Shown here piece by piece: positions 36,757 to 46,210 of a stretch of DNA of 64,000 nt; the stretch's first letter is position 1, and the number at the start of each line of letters is the position of its first letter. Position numbers and translations under genes: made by a program. The notes below the pieces were generated by a model, which was given only the letters and a program-made list of their open reading frames with translations, had not been told where the DNA came from and ran no database searches. This DNA is from Campylobacter concisus. GTDB lineage: Bacteria > Campylobacterota > Campylobacteria > Campylobacterales > Campylobacteraceae. The stretch is from NCBI RefSeq assembly GCF_002092855.1, contig NZ_LVLC01000001.1:1-64000 (forward strand). Direction: 5' to 3'.

Positions 36757-37809
36757 ATGAAAAAATTTTTATCTTTTGTAGCAGCTTCAGTGATAGCTAC
36801 TTCAGCCTTTGCTACGCAGATAAAAGATCTTGCAAACATCGTTGGCGTAAGAGATAACCAGCTAATAGGCTACGGCTTAGTTGTTGGACTAAACGGCACA
36901 GGTGATGGCTCAACGTCGAAATTTACGATACAGTCTCTATCAAACATGCTCCAAGGTGTAAACGTAAAGATAAATCCAGATGATATCAAGTCCAAAAACG
37001 CTGCTGCTGTTATGGTAACAGCTAAGCTTCCTGCATTTGCAAGGCATGGCGACAAGCTTGATGTCGTGATCTCATCTATCGGTGATGCAAAAAGCTTGCA
37101 AGGTGGTACGCTTCTCATGACGCCACTAAAAGGCGTTGATGGTGATATTTATGCTTTGGCTCAGGGTGCTTTAAGCATCGGTGGTAAAAGTGTGGGTAGA
37201 TCAGGTGGCAACCACCCAACCGTTGGCTCTATTCTAAATGGAGCTTTGGTTGAACGAGAAGTGACTTATGACATTTACAATCAAGATAGCATAAGACTAA
37301 GCCTAAAAGATACAAATTTTAAAACCGCTCTTGATATCCAAAATGCTATAAATGCAAATATCTCTGATGATGCCGCAAAGGCGATCGATCCAAGAACGGT
37401 TATCGTTAAAAAGCCAGATGATGTTAGTATTATCGAGCTTGCAAGCGCTGTGCTCGATCTTGATGTAGAGTACAAGCCAGATGAAAAGATAGTGGTTGAT
37501 GAAAGAACTGGCACGATAGTAAGTGGTATAAATGCTGTGGTTAGTCCAGTTGTATTAACGCATGGTGCAATCACAATAAAAATAGAGCCAAATAGCTATG
37601 ACGAAGTAGCGCAAAACGATGTAAATATAGGAAGCGATACGTCGGTCGCGCCTAGCCAAAATTTACTTAAAATTTCAGGTGAAAAAACTACCGTTGCAAA
37701 TGTAACAAGAGCTTTAAATAAGCTTGGGGCAACACCAAGTGATATCATATCGATACTTGAAAATTTAAAGCGAGTTGGTGCGATACAAGTCGATCTGGAG
37801 ATAATATAA
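36757..37809 (+). CDS. flgI: Flagellar P-ring protein FlgI
   Basis: A 350-residue periplasmic P-ring subunit with a cleavable signal peptide (KKFLSFVAASVIATSAFA). The family blocks IKDLANIVGVRDNQLIGYGLVVGLNGTGDG and the PIQVDLEII-type ending are present. AGGAAA precedes the ATG. Its stop overlaps flgJ by one base. Confidence 0.97.
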   Translation: MKKFLSFVAASVIATSAFATQIKDLANIVGVRDNQLIGYGLVVGLNGTGDGSTSKFTIQSLSNMLQGVNVKINPDDIKSKNAAAVMVTAKLPAFARHGDKLDVVISSIGDAKSLQGGTLLMTPLKGVDGDIYALAQGALSIGGKSVGRSGGNHPTVGSILNGALVEREVTYDIYNQDSIRLSLKDTNFKTALDIQNAINANISDDAAKAIDPRTVIVKKPDDVSIIELASAVLDLDVEYKPDEKIVVDERTGTIVSGINAVVSPVVLTHGAITIKIEPNSYDEVAQNDVNIGSDTSVAPSQNLLKISGEKTTVANVTRALNKLGATPSDIISILENLKRVGAIQVDLEII

Positions 37810-38108
37810 TGCAAATAGATAACACCTTAGCGCTAAATTCATACAATGAAATTTCGGCAAATAAGATAAAAAACGCAAATGCTAAACAAGACGCGCTTTT
37901 AAAAGAGCAAACTGATGCATTTGAGGCATATATGGTAAAGGCTGTGCTTGATATTGCTTTAAAAGAAGACGAGCACAACTCGCTATATCCAAAGGCTGCT
38001 GGTAGTGATATTTATAGGTCGATGTATAACGATGCAATGAGTAAAGCATTGAGTGGAAATCTTGGTTTTTCAGAACTTTTATACGATTTTTTAAAGAGAG
38101 ACTCTTAA
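37809..38108 (+). CDS. flgJ: Rod-binding protein FlgJ (short form)
   Basis: A 99-residue protein containing only the rod-binding (Rod-binding/FlgJ_N) domain: EQTDAFEAYMVKAVLDIALKEDE...SDIYRSMYNDAMSKALSGNLGFSELLYDFL. The C-terminal muramidase domain of enterobacterial FlgJ is absent, as is normal in Campylobacter. It helps rod assembly in the periplasm. Confidence 0.88.
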   Translation: MQIDNTLALNSYNEISANKIKNANAKQDALLKEQTDAFEAYMVKAVLDIALKEDEHNSLYPKAAGSDIYRSMYNDAMSKALSGNLGFSELLYDFLKRDS

Positions 38109-38131
38109 GTAAATTTATATTCTGCCGATGT
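38105..38131 (+). promoter_or_regulatory. Sigma-28 (FliA) promoter of flgM
   Basis: TTAAGTAA, 11 bases, then GCCGATGT, the same pattern and -10 core as the flaG promoter. It overlaps the flgJ stop codon and lies 30 bases before flgM, giving FliA control of its own anti-sigma factor. Confidence 0.65.
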
Positions 38132-38160
38132 AGTGATATAAATATTTTATTTTAAGAGGT

Positions 38161-38370
38161 ATGAATATGATAAGGCCTTTGAATCAAAGACCAAATTTTC
38201 AGGCAAATACGCTAAATAAAAATAGCGATGCCAAGGTCGAAACTCAGAGTAAAGAAGTAAGAACAAACGAAAACGTAAAGCTAAAAGAGATAGCTGATGC
38301 CATAGCAAATGGCACTTATCAGGTTGATATCTCAAAAACGGCTAGGGCTGTGGCTGATGCGTTGCTGTAA
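38161..38370 (+). CDS. flgM: Anti-sigma-28 factor FlgM
   Basis: A 69-residue protein, disordered at the N terminus, with the sigma-binding C-terminal helices (NVKLKEIADAIANGTYQVDISKTARAVADALL). It holds FliA inactive until exported through the hook-basal body. AAGAGG precedes the ATG. Confidence 0.92.
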   Translation: MNMIRPLNQRPNFQANTLNKNSDAKVETQSKEVRTNENVKLKEIADAIANGTYQVDISKTARAVADALL

Positions 38371-38383
38371 TTAAGGAATTTAA

Positions 38384-38815
38384 ATGATAAAAAAGCTTTT
38401 GGACGAGGCTATAGGTGAGCTTGATGAGCTTATAAATTTAACCATACAAGATATCGCAAATATAAAAGAGGCAAAGCACTCAAGTGTTGATGAGAGTGTA
38501 AAGAAAAAAAATGCCTTAGTTCGTGCATTTGAAGATACAAAAAGAGCACTAGATAAAGAGCTTTTAAAGGTATCAAAAGAGAGCGGTACGACTACACTTG
38601 CTAGTGTTTTAGACGATGAAGTGAAGTCAAAGCTTGTTCTTATGCGTTCAAAGCTTGAAAATTTACATAAAGTTAATAAAGAATATGCAAGGCATGTTGT
38701 TGCCGTTAAAGAATTTTTTGACTCACTTAATGAAAAAATTTTTGGAACTAAAACAAGTGAATACGGCCAAGATGGAAACAGCATAGATAATAATTTTTAT
38801 AAATCAAGGGTTTAA
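38384..38815 (+). CDS. flgN: Flagellar chaperone FlgN-like
   Basis: A 143-residue helical coiled-coil protein between flgM and flgK, the usual place of FlgN. N-terminal helix KKLLDEAIGELDELINLTIQDIANIKEA and the coiled C-terminal half support a chaperone for the hook-filament junction proteins. Sequence is divergent, so the call leans on position. Confidence 0.8.
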   Translation: MIKKLLDEAIGELDELINLTIQDIANIKEAKHSSVDESVKKKNALVRAFEDTKRALDKELLKVSKESGTTTLASVLDDEVKSKLVLMRSKLENLHKVNKEYARHVVAVKEFFDSLNEKIFGTKTSEYGQDGNSIDNNFYKSRV

Positions 38816-38819
38816 AAAA

Positions 38820-40691
38820 ATGGCTAATATTTTTATGTCATTAGGCACGGGTGTTTCAGGACTAAATGCGGCCCAGCTTCAAATAAGTACAACCGGAAAT
38901 AATATCGCAAACGCCGATAGCAACTACTATACAAGGCAGCGTGTTGTCCAATCCGCATCTCCAGCGATGAATACAGTACCTGGTGGAGTTGGCACAGGCA
39001 CACAAGTAGATACTATAACAAGACTTCATGATGAGTTTGCCTATTCAAGATTAAAATACTCATCGTCAAATTTAGAAAATACAGCCTATAAACAAAGAAT
39101 TCTGCAAGAAGCTACAAAATATTTTCCTGATCTAAAAGATAATGGAATGGTGAAAGATATTCAGGAGTATTTTTCCGCGTGGAATAACTTTGCTTCAAAC
39201 CCTAATGCAGGTGCTCAGAAAGTAAATTTGATAAATAAAGCAAGTGTATTAACTGCAAGTATTAACCGCTCGTCAAAGATGCTTTATGATATGCATGAAA
39301 AGATTGATGAAACGATAAAAATAAATATAAATGAGATAAATTCGCTAGGCAGACAAATAGCAAATATTAATAAGCAAATCCAAAGAATAGAATCAGGTGC
39401 GGACGCTGGTATAAAAATAAATGCAAATGATCTTCGTGATAAACGTGATGAGCTTGAGCTTGCGATGTCAAAGCTGGTAAATACAGCAGTTTATAAAAGC
39501 GATCTAAAGAGCAATTCTAGGGTAGATACAGGAATAACAGATCAAGGAAAATACTACAATCTAAACATTGGCGGTGTAAGTATCGTTGATGGTGTAAATT
39601 TTCATGAAATTTCTATGAGTTCAACTGAAAGTGGACGATATACAAAAATTTATTATGAAAGAGAAGATGGCAGAAGAATACCAATGGAAGAAAAGATCAC
39701 AGGCGGTAAAATCGGAGCTGCACTTGATCTTAGGGGTCGAAACTACGAGCCAGATAATGATAAATTTAGTGACGGAACGATCCAAAAATACATTGATAAT
39801 CTAAATACATTTAGTAAAACCTTGATAACAAGTACAAATAATATCTATGCCGAATCCGCAGTTGAAATTTCTAACTCAGATCCGATAAGTTATTTAGAAG
39901 GCGATAAGACGTTGATGAATCATGATAATAGTATAAGGAATGGAAGTTTTGAAGCTATTGTTTATGATAACAAAGGCAATGTCGTGGCCAGAAAAACTAT
40001 AAATGTAAATGGCACGACGACGATGAATGATACAAGATATGGCAACTCTATCGTCAAAGACTTTAACTCAAACTCAGATGACAATAAAGACAATAATATG
40101 TTAAATGATGTTGATGACTTTTTTGAGGCGTCATATTTTTATGATAAAAATACTAAAAAAGGCACATTTTCTCTCATTCCAAAACAAGCTCAAGGGCTTT
40201 ATAGCATATCGATAGTCGATCACGGCACAAATTTCCCAGGTGCTGTTGGCATAAATAGATTTTTTTCAGGTACCGACTCAAATAGTATCGGCATAAATCA
40301 AAATTTTACCCAAGACCACACAAAGCTTCGTGCCTACTCAAAGCCAGTTATCGGAAATAATGAAGTTGCAAATAAAATGATCCAGCTTCAGTATCAAAAG
40401 CAGACCTTTTACTCAAGCGGTATAGCGCTTGATAGAGATGAGACGATCGAGGGATATTACCGCTATCTTACGACTGACATGGCGAGTGATACAGAGGCAA
40501 ATAATACGATCCACGATACAAATACATCTTTGCAAAAGACAGCTGAAGAGGAATTTCAATCAACAAGTGGCGTAGATACGAACGAAGAGCTTACAAATTT
40601 AATCCGCTTTCAAGCAAGTTACGGCGCAGCGGCAAAGATCATCACAACAGTTGATCAAATGCTTGACACGCTTCTTTCATTAAAACAATGA
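38820..40691 (+). CDS. flgK: Flagellar hook-associated protein FlgK
   Basis: A 623-residue hook-filament junction protein. The N-terminal FMSLGTGVSGLNAAQLQISTTGNNIANADSNYYTRQR and C-terminal EELTNLIRFQASYGAAAKIITTVDQMLDTLLSL heptad regions are the standard axial-protein ends, with a variable middle. It starts 4 bases after flgN, and its stop overlaps the next gene by 4 bases. Confidence 0.96.
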   Translation: MANIFMSLGTGVSGLNAAQLQISTTGNNIANADSNYYTRQRVVQSASPAMNTVPGGVGTGTQVDTITRLHDEFAYSRLKYSSSNLENTAYKQRILQEATKYFPDLKDNGMVKDIQEYFSAWNNFASNPNAGAQKVNLINKASVLTASINRSSKMLYDMHEKIDETIKININEINSLGRQIANINKQIQRIESGADAGIKINANDLRDKRDELELAMSKLVNTAVYKSDLKSNSRVDTGITDQGKYYNLNIGGVSIVDGVNFHEISMSSTESGRYTKIYYEREDGRRIPMEEKITGGKIGAALDLRGRNYEPDNDKFSDGTIQKYIDNLNTFSKTLITSTNNIYAESAVEISNSDPISYLEGDKTLMNHDNSIRNGSFEAIVYDNKGNVVARKTINVNGTTTMNDTRYGNSIVKDFNSNSDDNKDNNMLNDVDDFFEASYFYDKNTKKGTFSLIPKQAQGLYSISIVDHGTNFPGAVGINRFFSGTDSNSIGINQNFTQDHTKLRAYSKPVIGNNEVANKMIQLQYQKQTFYSSGIALDRDETIEGYYRYLTTDMASDTEANNTIHDTNTSLQKTAEEEFQSTSGVDTNEELTNLIRFQASYGAAAKIITTVDQMLDTLLSLKQ

Positions 40692-41455
40692 GTGAGCTAA
40701 AGAGCCTTTTAGACTCACACGTACTTAGCAAAAATACAAATTTGGGGCTGTTTGAAGCCCCAGATCCACTTCAAGTAGCCACTAAATTTAAAGAGCCAAA
40801 CATAGCACTCATTTGTGCGTTATTTGCTTATGGTAATGCAAAAATGATAGTGAAATTTCTAAATTCGCTTGATTTTGGTTTGCTTGATGAGAGTGAGCAA
40901 AATATCAAAAAAAATTTATCAAATTTCAAATACCGCTTTCAAAATGAAAATGATGTAAGAGAAATTTTTATCACTCTTTCACGCCTTAAAAAAGAGGGCG
41001 AGATAGAGGAAATTTTACGCCAAGGTCTTGCAAAAAATGGCGAAATGATAGATGGCGTAAATGAGCTTATTAAATTTATATATAAGCTAAATTCTTACCG
41101 CTCTGACGGATATGAGTTTTTCTTTGGTAAGAGTTTTGACAAAGAGCCACAAAGCCCATATAAACGCTATAACATGTATCTTCGCTGGATGGTAAGGGAT
41201 AGTGATATTGACCTTGGGCTATTTAAAAATTTACCAAAAGATAGGCTTTTGATGCCACTTGATGTTCATACGCATAGAGTTTCTTTAAATTTAGGACTTA
41301 TAAACAGAAAGAGCTACGATTTCAAAGCAGTCATGGATCTTACAAAAAAACTTAGAGAATTTGACGAGTTTGATCCGATAAAATACGACTTTGCGCTTTA
41401 TAGAATAGGGCAGAGTAAAGAGTTAGAAACTATCATAAAAAATCTTAATCAATAA
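40688..41455 (+). CDS. TIGR02757 (DUF2400) family protein
   Basis: A 255-residue cytosolic protein of the TIGR02757 family. Key segments: DPLQVATKFKEPNIALICALFAYGNAKMIVKFL, PYKRYNMYLRWMVRDSDIDLGLF and PLDVHTHRVSLNLGLINRKSYDF. The family resembles base-excision DNA glycosylase folds, but its function is not established. It is coupled to flgK by a 4-base overlap, though there is no reason to link it with motility. Confidence 0.85.
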   Translation: MSELKSLLDSHVLSKNTNLGLFEAPDPLQVATKFKEPNIALICALFAYGNAKMIVKFLNSLDFGLLDESEQNIKKNLSNFKYRFQNENDVREIFITLSRLKKEGEIEEILRQGLAKNGEMIDGVNELIKFIYKLNSYRSDGYEFFFGKSFDKEPQSPYKRYNMYLRWMVRDSDIDLGLFKNLPKDRLLMPLDVHTHRVSLNLGLINRKSYDFKAVMDLTKKLREFDEFDPIKYDFALYRIGQSKELETIIKNLNQ

Positions 41456-41464
41456 AAATTATTG

Positions 41465-41482
41465 CTAAATTTTTAAATTTAG
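41465..41482. promoter_or_regulatory. 8-base palindrome upstream of sodC
   Basis: CTAAATTT-TT-AAATTTAG lies between the DUF2400 gene and the sodC -10 (TACAAT, 41496-41501). It could be a small terminator or an operator over the -35 region; AAATTT repeats are common in this genome, so the weight is low. Confidence 0.3.
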
Positions 41483-41521
41483 GGTAGACTTGCCATACAA
41501 TTTTATCCATAAGGAGCTTGT

Positions 41522-42058
41522 ATGAAAAAAATCGTTTTACTAAGTGCAGTTTTAGGAACTTTGCTTTTTGCTCACGAAGGTCATCACTTTGATGCAAAAG
41601 CTGGTGAACATCTAGTTATACCTGTTAATGAGCTAAGCGAGAAGGGCGATAAGAGTGTCGGCGAAGTAGTAGCTGTTAAGACAAACTATGGCGTCGCATT
41701 TTTTCCAAATTTAAAAGGACTTACTGCAGGACTACATGGCTTTCACATCCATGAAAATGCTGACTGTGGTGCGACTGAAAAAGGCCTTGGTATGAAAGCA
41801 GGCGGTCACTGGGATCCAGCTGGCACAAAGATGCACTCTTTTGCATGGGATGATAAGGGTCACAAAGGCGATTTGCCAGCACTTTACGTAGATGCTGAGG
41901 GCAATGCAAACTATCCAGTGCTAGCCCCAAAGATAAAAAGTCTTGACGAGCTAAAAGGTCACTCACTAATGGTTCATGTTGGTGGCGATAATCACAGCGA
42001 CAACCCAAAAGCACTTGGCGGTGGCGGCGCTAGAATGCTTTGTGGCGTTATTAGGTAA
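41522..42058 (+). CDS. sodC: Periplasmic Cu/Zn superoxide dismutase
   Basis: A 178-residue enzyme with a signal peptide ([16 protein letters not shown]) and a His-rich mature N terminus (HEGHHF). Copper ligands sit in [12 protein letters not shown] (H75, H77), the disulfide pair is C82-C174, and the arginine-bearing end [13 protein letters not shown] is intact. It dismutates superoxide in the periplasm. AAGGAG is well placed upstream. Confidence 0.95.
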   Translation: MKKIVLLSAVLGTLLFAHEGHHFDAKAGEHLVIPVNELSEKGDKSVGEVVAVKTNYGVAFFPNLKGLTAGLHGFHIHENADCGATEKGLGMKAGGHWDPAGTKMHSFAWDDKGHKGDLPALYVDAEGNANYPVLAPKIKSLDELKGHSLMVHVGGDNHSDNPKALGGGGARMLCGVIR

Positions 42059-42069
42059 TCGCTTTAATA

Positions 42070-42102
42070 AACGAGTCTTTGAGCTAGATCCAAAGGCTCG
42101 TT
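42070..42102 (+). terminator. Terminator hairpin after sodC
   Basis: AACGAGTCTTTG (42070-42081) pairs with CAAAGGCTCGTT (42091-42102) over 12 positions with one G-U, around a 9-base loop; the following U content is modest. Confidence 0.55.
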
Positions 42103-42212
42103 AAAATTTATAAATTTTAAAAATCTCTCATTTCAAATATAAAAATTTTACAAAAAGATAAGTACAAATAAATTACAATCTGCTTTTATTTCAATTATTA
42201 AAAGAGCAAAAA

Positions 42213-42974
42213 ATGGAATTTGATCTACTTAGCTATGTCGTTTTTTTTATAGCTGCGTTTTTAGGTGGTTTTATCGATTCTATCGCTGGTGGAGGTGGGC
42301 TTATAACGCTTCCAGCTATTATGGCGATGGGCGTACCACCACATCTTGCACTTGGCACAAATAAGCTTCAAGGTGTCTTTGGTAGCTTTACGGCGACTCT
42401 AAATTTCACAAAACGGGGATTAATTAATTATAAAGAGTGCTTTGTAGGTATCGTTTTTACTTTCATTGGAGCTATCATCGGAGCGGTGGTTATCCTATTT
42501 TTAAATACAAATTTTTTAAAGATAATTATCCCATTTTTACTGATTGCTATTTTTATCTACACGCTTTTTATGCCAAAAGTCGGTGAAAATGATAGAGCTG
42601 CAAAGATGAATGAAAAGCTATTTTATGTAGTTTTTGGGCTGATACTTGGCTTTTATGATGGTTTTTTTGGCCCAGGAACAGGCTCTTTTTGGACATTTGC
42701 TATAGTGGCATTAATTGGGCTAAATTTAAAAAAGGCTGTTGCTCATACGAAACTCTTAAATTTTACTAGCAATATCGTTGCTCTTGGCATTTTTATAGCC
42801 GGCGGACAGATGCTTTGGGCTGTTGGACTTTTAATGGCAGTTGGTCAAATTTTAGGCGCATATTTTGGATCAAATCTTGTCATTAAAAAAGAGGTCAAAT
42901 TTATTAGAACAATGTTTTTAGCAGTCGTTGCAGTGACTATTTGTAAATTGATTTTCGATTATTTCAGAGTTTAA
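42213..42974 (+). CDS. TSUP (TauE/SafE) family permease
   Basis: A 253-residue membrane protein with about eight helices. The duplicated TauE/SafE signature is seen: GGFIDSIAGGGGLITLPAIMAMGVPPHLALGTNKLQG and FYDGFFGPGTGSFWTFAIVALIGLNLKKAVAHTKLLNFTSN. The family exports or imports sulfur-containing or organic anions; the substrate here is unknown. A TACAAT box lies at 42174-42179. Confidence 0.88.
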   Translation: MEFDLLSYVVFFIAAFLGGFIDSIAGGGGLITLPAIMAMGVPPHLALGTNKLQGVFGSFTATLNFTKRGLINYKECFVGIVFTFIGAIIGAVVILFLNTNFLKIIIPFLLIAIFIYTLFMPKVGENDRAAKMNEKLFYVVFGLILGFYDGFFGPGTGSFWTFAIVALIGLNLKKAVAHTKLLNFTSNIVALGIFIAGGQMLWAVGLLMAVGQILGAYFGSNLVIKKEVKFIRTMFLAVVAVTICKLIFDYFRV

Positions 42975-43039
42975 AATTAAAAATGTTTTAACAATAATTT
43001 TGTTACAATCACGCAAAATTCTAAATCCAAGGTAAATTA

Positions 43040-43723
43040 ATGAAAGATTTGTTTCTATTTTCAAATTTCCTAAATAGCTCCCACGCCTTTGTCTATGCGT
43101 TTCACTTTCTGCTTGTAGCTTTGATTGTTATCATAGTTGCTTATATAGCAAGGAGCAAAATGCAGCTTGTACCAAGAGGTCTTCAAAATATTGTTGAAGC
43201 TTATTTGGAGGGCGTTATATCGATGGGAAGAGATACTTTAGGCAGTGAAAAACTAGCTAGGAAATATCTTCCACTTGTTGCAACTATCGGTTTTATCGTA
43301 TTTTTTTCAAATGTTGTAGGTATTATTCCTGGATTTGAGTCACCAACATCAAGTCTAAATTTAACTCTAGTTTTGGCTTTGGTTGTATTTGTTTATTACA
43401 ACTTTGAGGGCATTAGAGAAAATGGATTTTTCAAGTACTTTGGGCACTTTATGGGACCGAATAAATTTCTAGCTCCTATTATGTTTCCAGTTGAAGTCAT
43501 CTCACATCTTTCACGTGTAGTTTCGCTATCATTTCGTCTTTTTGGTAATATTAAGGGAGATGATCTATTCTTGCTTGCGATGCTTACACTTGCACCTTGG
43601 TTTGCTCCGCTTCCAGCTTTTGCGCTTCTAACGCTTATGGCTGTTTTGCAAACATTTATTTTTATGATGCTAACTTACGTTTATCTAGCTGGTGCCGTTG
43701 CTATTAGTGAGCACGAGCATTAA
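43040..43723 (+). CDS. atpB: ATP synthase F0 subunit a
   Basis: A 227-residue proton-channel subunit. The essential Arg lies in [14 protein letters not shown], followed by the last helices of the family. It stands alone, separate from other atp genes in this window, as is common in Campylobacterota. A TACAAT box is at 43004-43009 and a strong terminator follows. Confidence 0.96.
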   Translation: MKDLFLFSNFLNSSHAFVYAFHFLLVALIVIIVAYIARSKMQLVPRGLQNIVEAYLEGVISMGRDTLGSEKLARKYLPLVATIGFIVFFSNVVGIIPGFESPTSSLNLTLVLALVVFVYYNFEGIRENGFFKYFGHFMGPNKFLAPIMFPVEVISHLSRVVSLSFRLFGNIKGDDLFLLAMLTLAPWFAPLPAFALLTLMAVLQTFIFMMLTYVYLAGAVAISEHEH

Positions 43724-43728
43724 AATTT

Positions 43729-43755
43729 AAAGCCATATTTTTATATGGCTTTTTC
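43729..43755 (+). terminator. Rho-independent terminator after atpB
   Basis: Perfect 10-base stem AAAGCCATAT (43729-43738) with its complement (43743-43752), a TTTT loop, and a T-run directly after. Confidence 0.85.
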
Positions 43756-43885
43756 CTTTTTAAAACTATTTAAATTTTAAATTACCTTCTTTATTTTCCA
43801 GTCAAAACGCTCATTTTTAGATATTTTAAAAGAAAGTATCGCTAAAATACGCCTTAAAAATTTGCATAAATTTAAAGGTAAAAAT

Positions 43886-45307
43886 ATGTTTGAAGTCGTT
43901 ATCGGTTTAGAAGTTCATACTCAGCTTAATACAAAAACTAAAATTTTCTGCTCTTGTTCAACTAGCTTCGGTGACGAGGCAAATACTCACGTTTGTCCGA
44001 CCTGCTTAGCTTTGCCTGGAGCGCTACCTGTGCTAAACAAAGAGGCTGTAAAAAAGGCTATCAGCTTTGGCACGGCGATAAACGCTAAGATAAATAAAAA
44101 ATCAGTCTTTAATAGAAAAAACTACTTCTACCCAGACCTTCCAAAGGCATATCAAATTTCCCAGTTTGAGATACCTATCGTAGAAGGTGGCGAGCTCATC
44201 ATCGACGTAAATGGTACTAAAAAACGCATCGGTGTAACAAGAGCACACCTTGAAGAGGACGCTGGCAAGAACATCCACGAAGAAACCGAAAGTTTAGTTG
44301 ATTTAAATAGAGCTGGCACGCCACTTCTTGAGATAGTCAGTGAGCCAGATCTTAGAAGCAGTGATGAGGCGGTGGCTTATCTTAAAAAATTGCACTCGAT
44401 TCTTCGCTTTTTAAACATCAGTGATGCAAATATGCAAGAGGGTAGCTTTCGTTGCGACGCAAATGTCTCTATCCGTCCAAAAGGTGATACCAAGCTTTAT
44501 ACAAGAGTTGAGATAAAAAACCTAAATTCATTTAAATTTATCCAAAAAGCGATCGACTACGAGGTAGAGCGCCAAAGTGCAGCTTGGGAAGATGGCAAAT
44601 ATGACGAAGAGGTCTATCAAGAGACAAGGCTGTTTGACACGACAAATTTAGTGACAAGATCAATGCGTGGCAAAGAGGATAGCGCGGAGTATAGGTACTT
44701 TCCTGACCCTGACTTGCTGCCTGTTGAAGTGTCAGAGCAGATGTATAACGAAGCGATAAAAATTCCAGAGCTTGCCGAGCAAAAGGTCGCAAGATATGTT
44801 AGCGAGCTAGGCGTAAAAGAGAGTGATGCACTAAATTTAACTCAAAGCGTTGAGATGGCTAGGTATTTTGAAGAGCTGATCGCTGCTGGAATTCAACCAA
44901 AGCTTGCTACTACGTGGCTCATAGTCGAGCTTCTTGGTCGTTTAAATAACGGCGTAACGATCGAGACAAGCCCAGTTAGCAGCGCTAAGATGATAAATTT
45001 ACTAAAACGTATAGAAGATGGCACGATAAGCGGCAAGGCTGCAAAAGAGGTGCTAGACTACATAATGGAAAACGACGCGGGCGTTGATAGTGTCATAGAA
45101 AAACTTGGCTTAAAACAAGTGAGCGATGACTCAGCGATCATCGCGATCATAGATCAAATTTTAGCTGTAAACGCCGATAAAGTCGAAGAGTATAAAAACG
45201 GCAAAGATAAGATGTTTGGCTTCTTTGTTGGTCAGGTGATGAAAGAGGGCAAGGGTGCCTTTAATCCAGGCAAGGTCAATGAGCTTTTAAAGGCCAAAAT
45301 AGGCTAA
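43886..45307 (+). CDS. gatB: Aspartyl/glutamyl-tRNA amidotransferase subunit B
   Basis: About 473 residues from the ATG at 43886 ([25 protein letters not shown]), preferred to a TTG eight codons earlier because AAAGG lies just upstream. GatB binds misacylated tRNA and transfers ammonia in the GatCAB complex. Motifs: [41 protein letters not shown] and the C-terminal YqeY-like domain. A -10-like TAAAAT lies at 43843-43848. Confidence 0.96.
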   Translation: MFEVVIGLEVHTQLNTKTKIFCSCSTSFGDEANTHVCPTCLALPGALPVLNKEAVKKAISFGTAINAKINKKSVFNRKNYFYPDLPKAYQISQFEIPIVEGGELIIDVNGTKKRIGVTRAHLEEDAGKNIHEETESLVDLNRAGTPLLEIVSEPDLRSSDEAVAYLKKLHSILRFLNISDANMQEGSFRCDANVSIRPKGDTKLYTRVEIKNLNSFKFIQKAIDYEVERQSAAWEDGKYDEEVYQETRLFDTTNLVTRSMRGKEDSAEYRYFPDPDLLPVEVSEQMYNEAIKIPELAEQKVARYVSELGVKESDALNLTQSVEMARYFEELIAAGIQPKLATTWLIVELLGRLNNGVTIETSPVSSAKMINLLKRIEDGTISGKAAKEVLDYIMENDAGVDSVIEKLGLKQVSDDSAIIAIIDQILAVNADKVEEYKNGKDKMFGFFVGQVMKEGKGAFNPGKVNELLKAKIG

Positions 45308-45319
45308 AAAAGGGCTAAA

Positions 45320-46210
45320 ATGAGCATAGCAGTCATCGGAGCTGGCAAGTGGGGCAGTGCACTGTTTCACGCATTTAGTGAAAATAACGAGTGTGTCATC
45401 AGCTCAAGAACGCCAAGAGAGATGCCAAATTTTGTAAGCTTGGATGAAGCTTTGGAGTGCGAATACCTAGTCTGCACGATCCCAACGCAAGCTACAAATT
45501 TATGGCTAAAGCAAAACTACAAAAACAAAGGTCAAAAGATCTTAGTCGCCAGCAAGGGCATAGACACGGAAAATCTTAAATTTCTAAATGAAATTTATGA
45601 AGACTTTGTTGATAGAGAAAATTTAGCCTTTCTTTCAGGGCCGACCTTTGCAAAAGAGATCATGCAAAAGCTGCCTTGCGCCTTGGTGGTAAATTCTAAA
45701 AACCAAAATTTAGCTTCAAAATTTGCTTCATTTTTCCCAAGCTACATGAAAGCATACACCTCTGATGACGTGATCGGCGCTGAGGTGTGTGGTGCCTATA
45801 AAAACGTGATCGCCATAGCTGGTGGCATCTGTGACGGACTTGGTCTTGGCAACAATGCAAGGGCAAGCCTCATTTCACGTGGGCTTGTAGAGATGGCTAG
45901 ATTTGGTAAATTTTTTGGCGCAAAAGATGAGACATTTATGGGGTTAAGCGGTGCAGGGGATCTTTTCTTAACCGCTTCATCGATACTTTCACGCAACTAC
46001 CGCGTAGGTCTTGGTATCGCAAGGCACGAGAGACTAGAGAAAATTTTAAATGAGCTTGGTGAGGTGGCAGAGGGCGTCGATACTGCAAGGGCTATTAGTA
46101 AGATCGCTAAAGAAAAGGGCATATATGTGCCGATTGCCAGTGAGGTTGAAAATATGCTAAATGGCAAAGACGTTTTTGAAAGCGTTAAATCGCTTTTGGG
46201 AAGAAGATGA
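45320..46210 (+). CDS. gpsA: Glycerol-3-phosphate dehydrogenase [NAD(P)+]
   Basis: A 296-residue dehydrogenase making sn-glycerol-3-phosphate for phospholipids. The dinucleotide loop AVIGAGKWGSALFHAF, LSGPTFAKEI, GAEVCGAYKNVIAIAGGICDGLGLGNNARASLISRG (catalytic Lys in YKN) and GLSGAGDLFLTASS are standard. It begins 12 bases after gatB and overlaps the glycosidase gene by 4 bases. Confidence 0.96.
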   Translation: MSIAVIGAGKWGSALFHAFSENNECVISSRTPREMPNFVSLDEALECEYLVCTIPTQATNLWLKQNYKNKGQKILVASKGIDTENLKFLNEIYEDFVDRENLAFLSGPTFAKEIMQKLPCALVVNSKNQNLASKFASFFPSYMKAYTSDDVIGAEVCGAYKNVIAIAGGICDGLGLGNNARASLISRGLVEMARFGKFFGAKDETFMGLSGAGDLFLTASSILSRNYRVGLGIARHERLEKILNELGEVAEGVDTARAISKIAKEKGIYVPIASEVENMLNGKDVFESVKSLLGRR

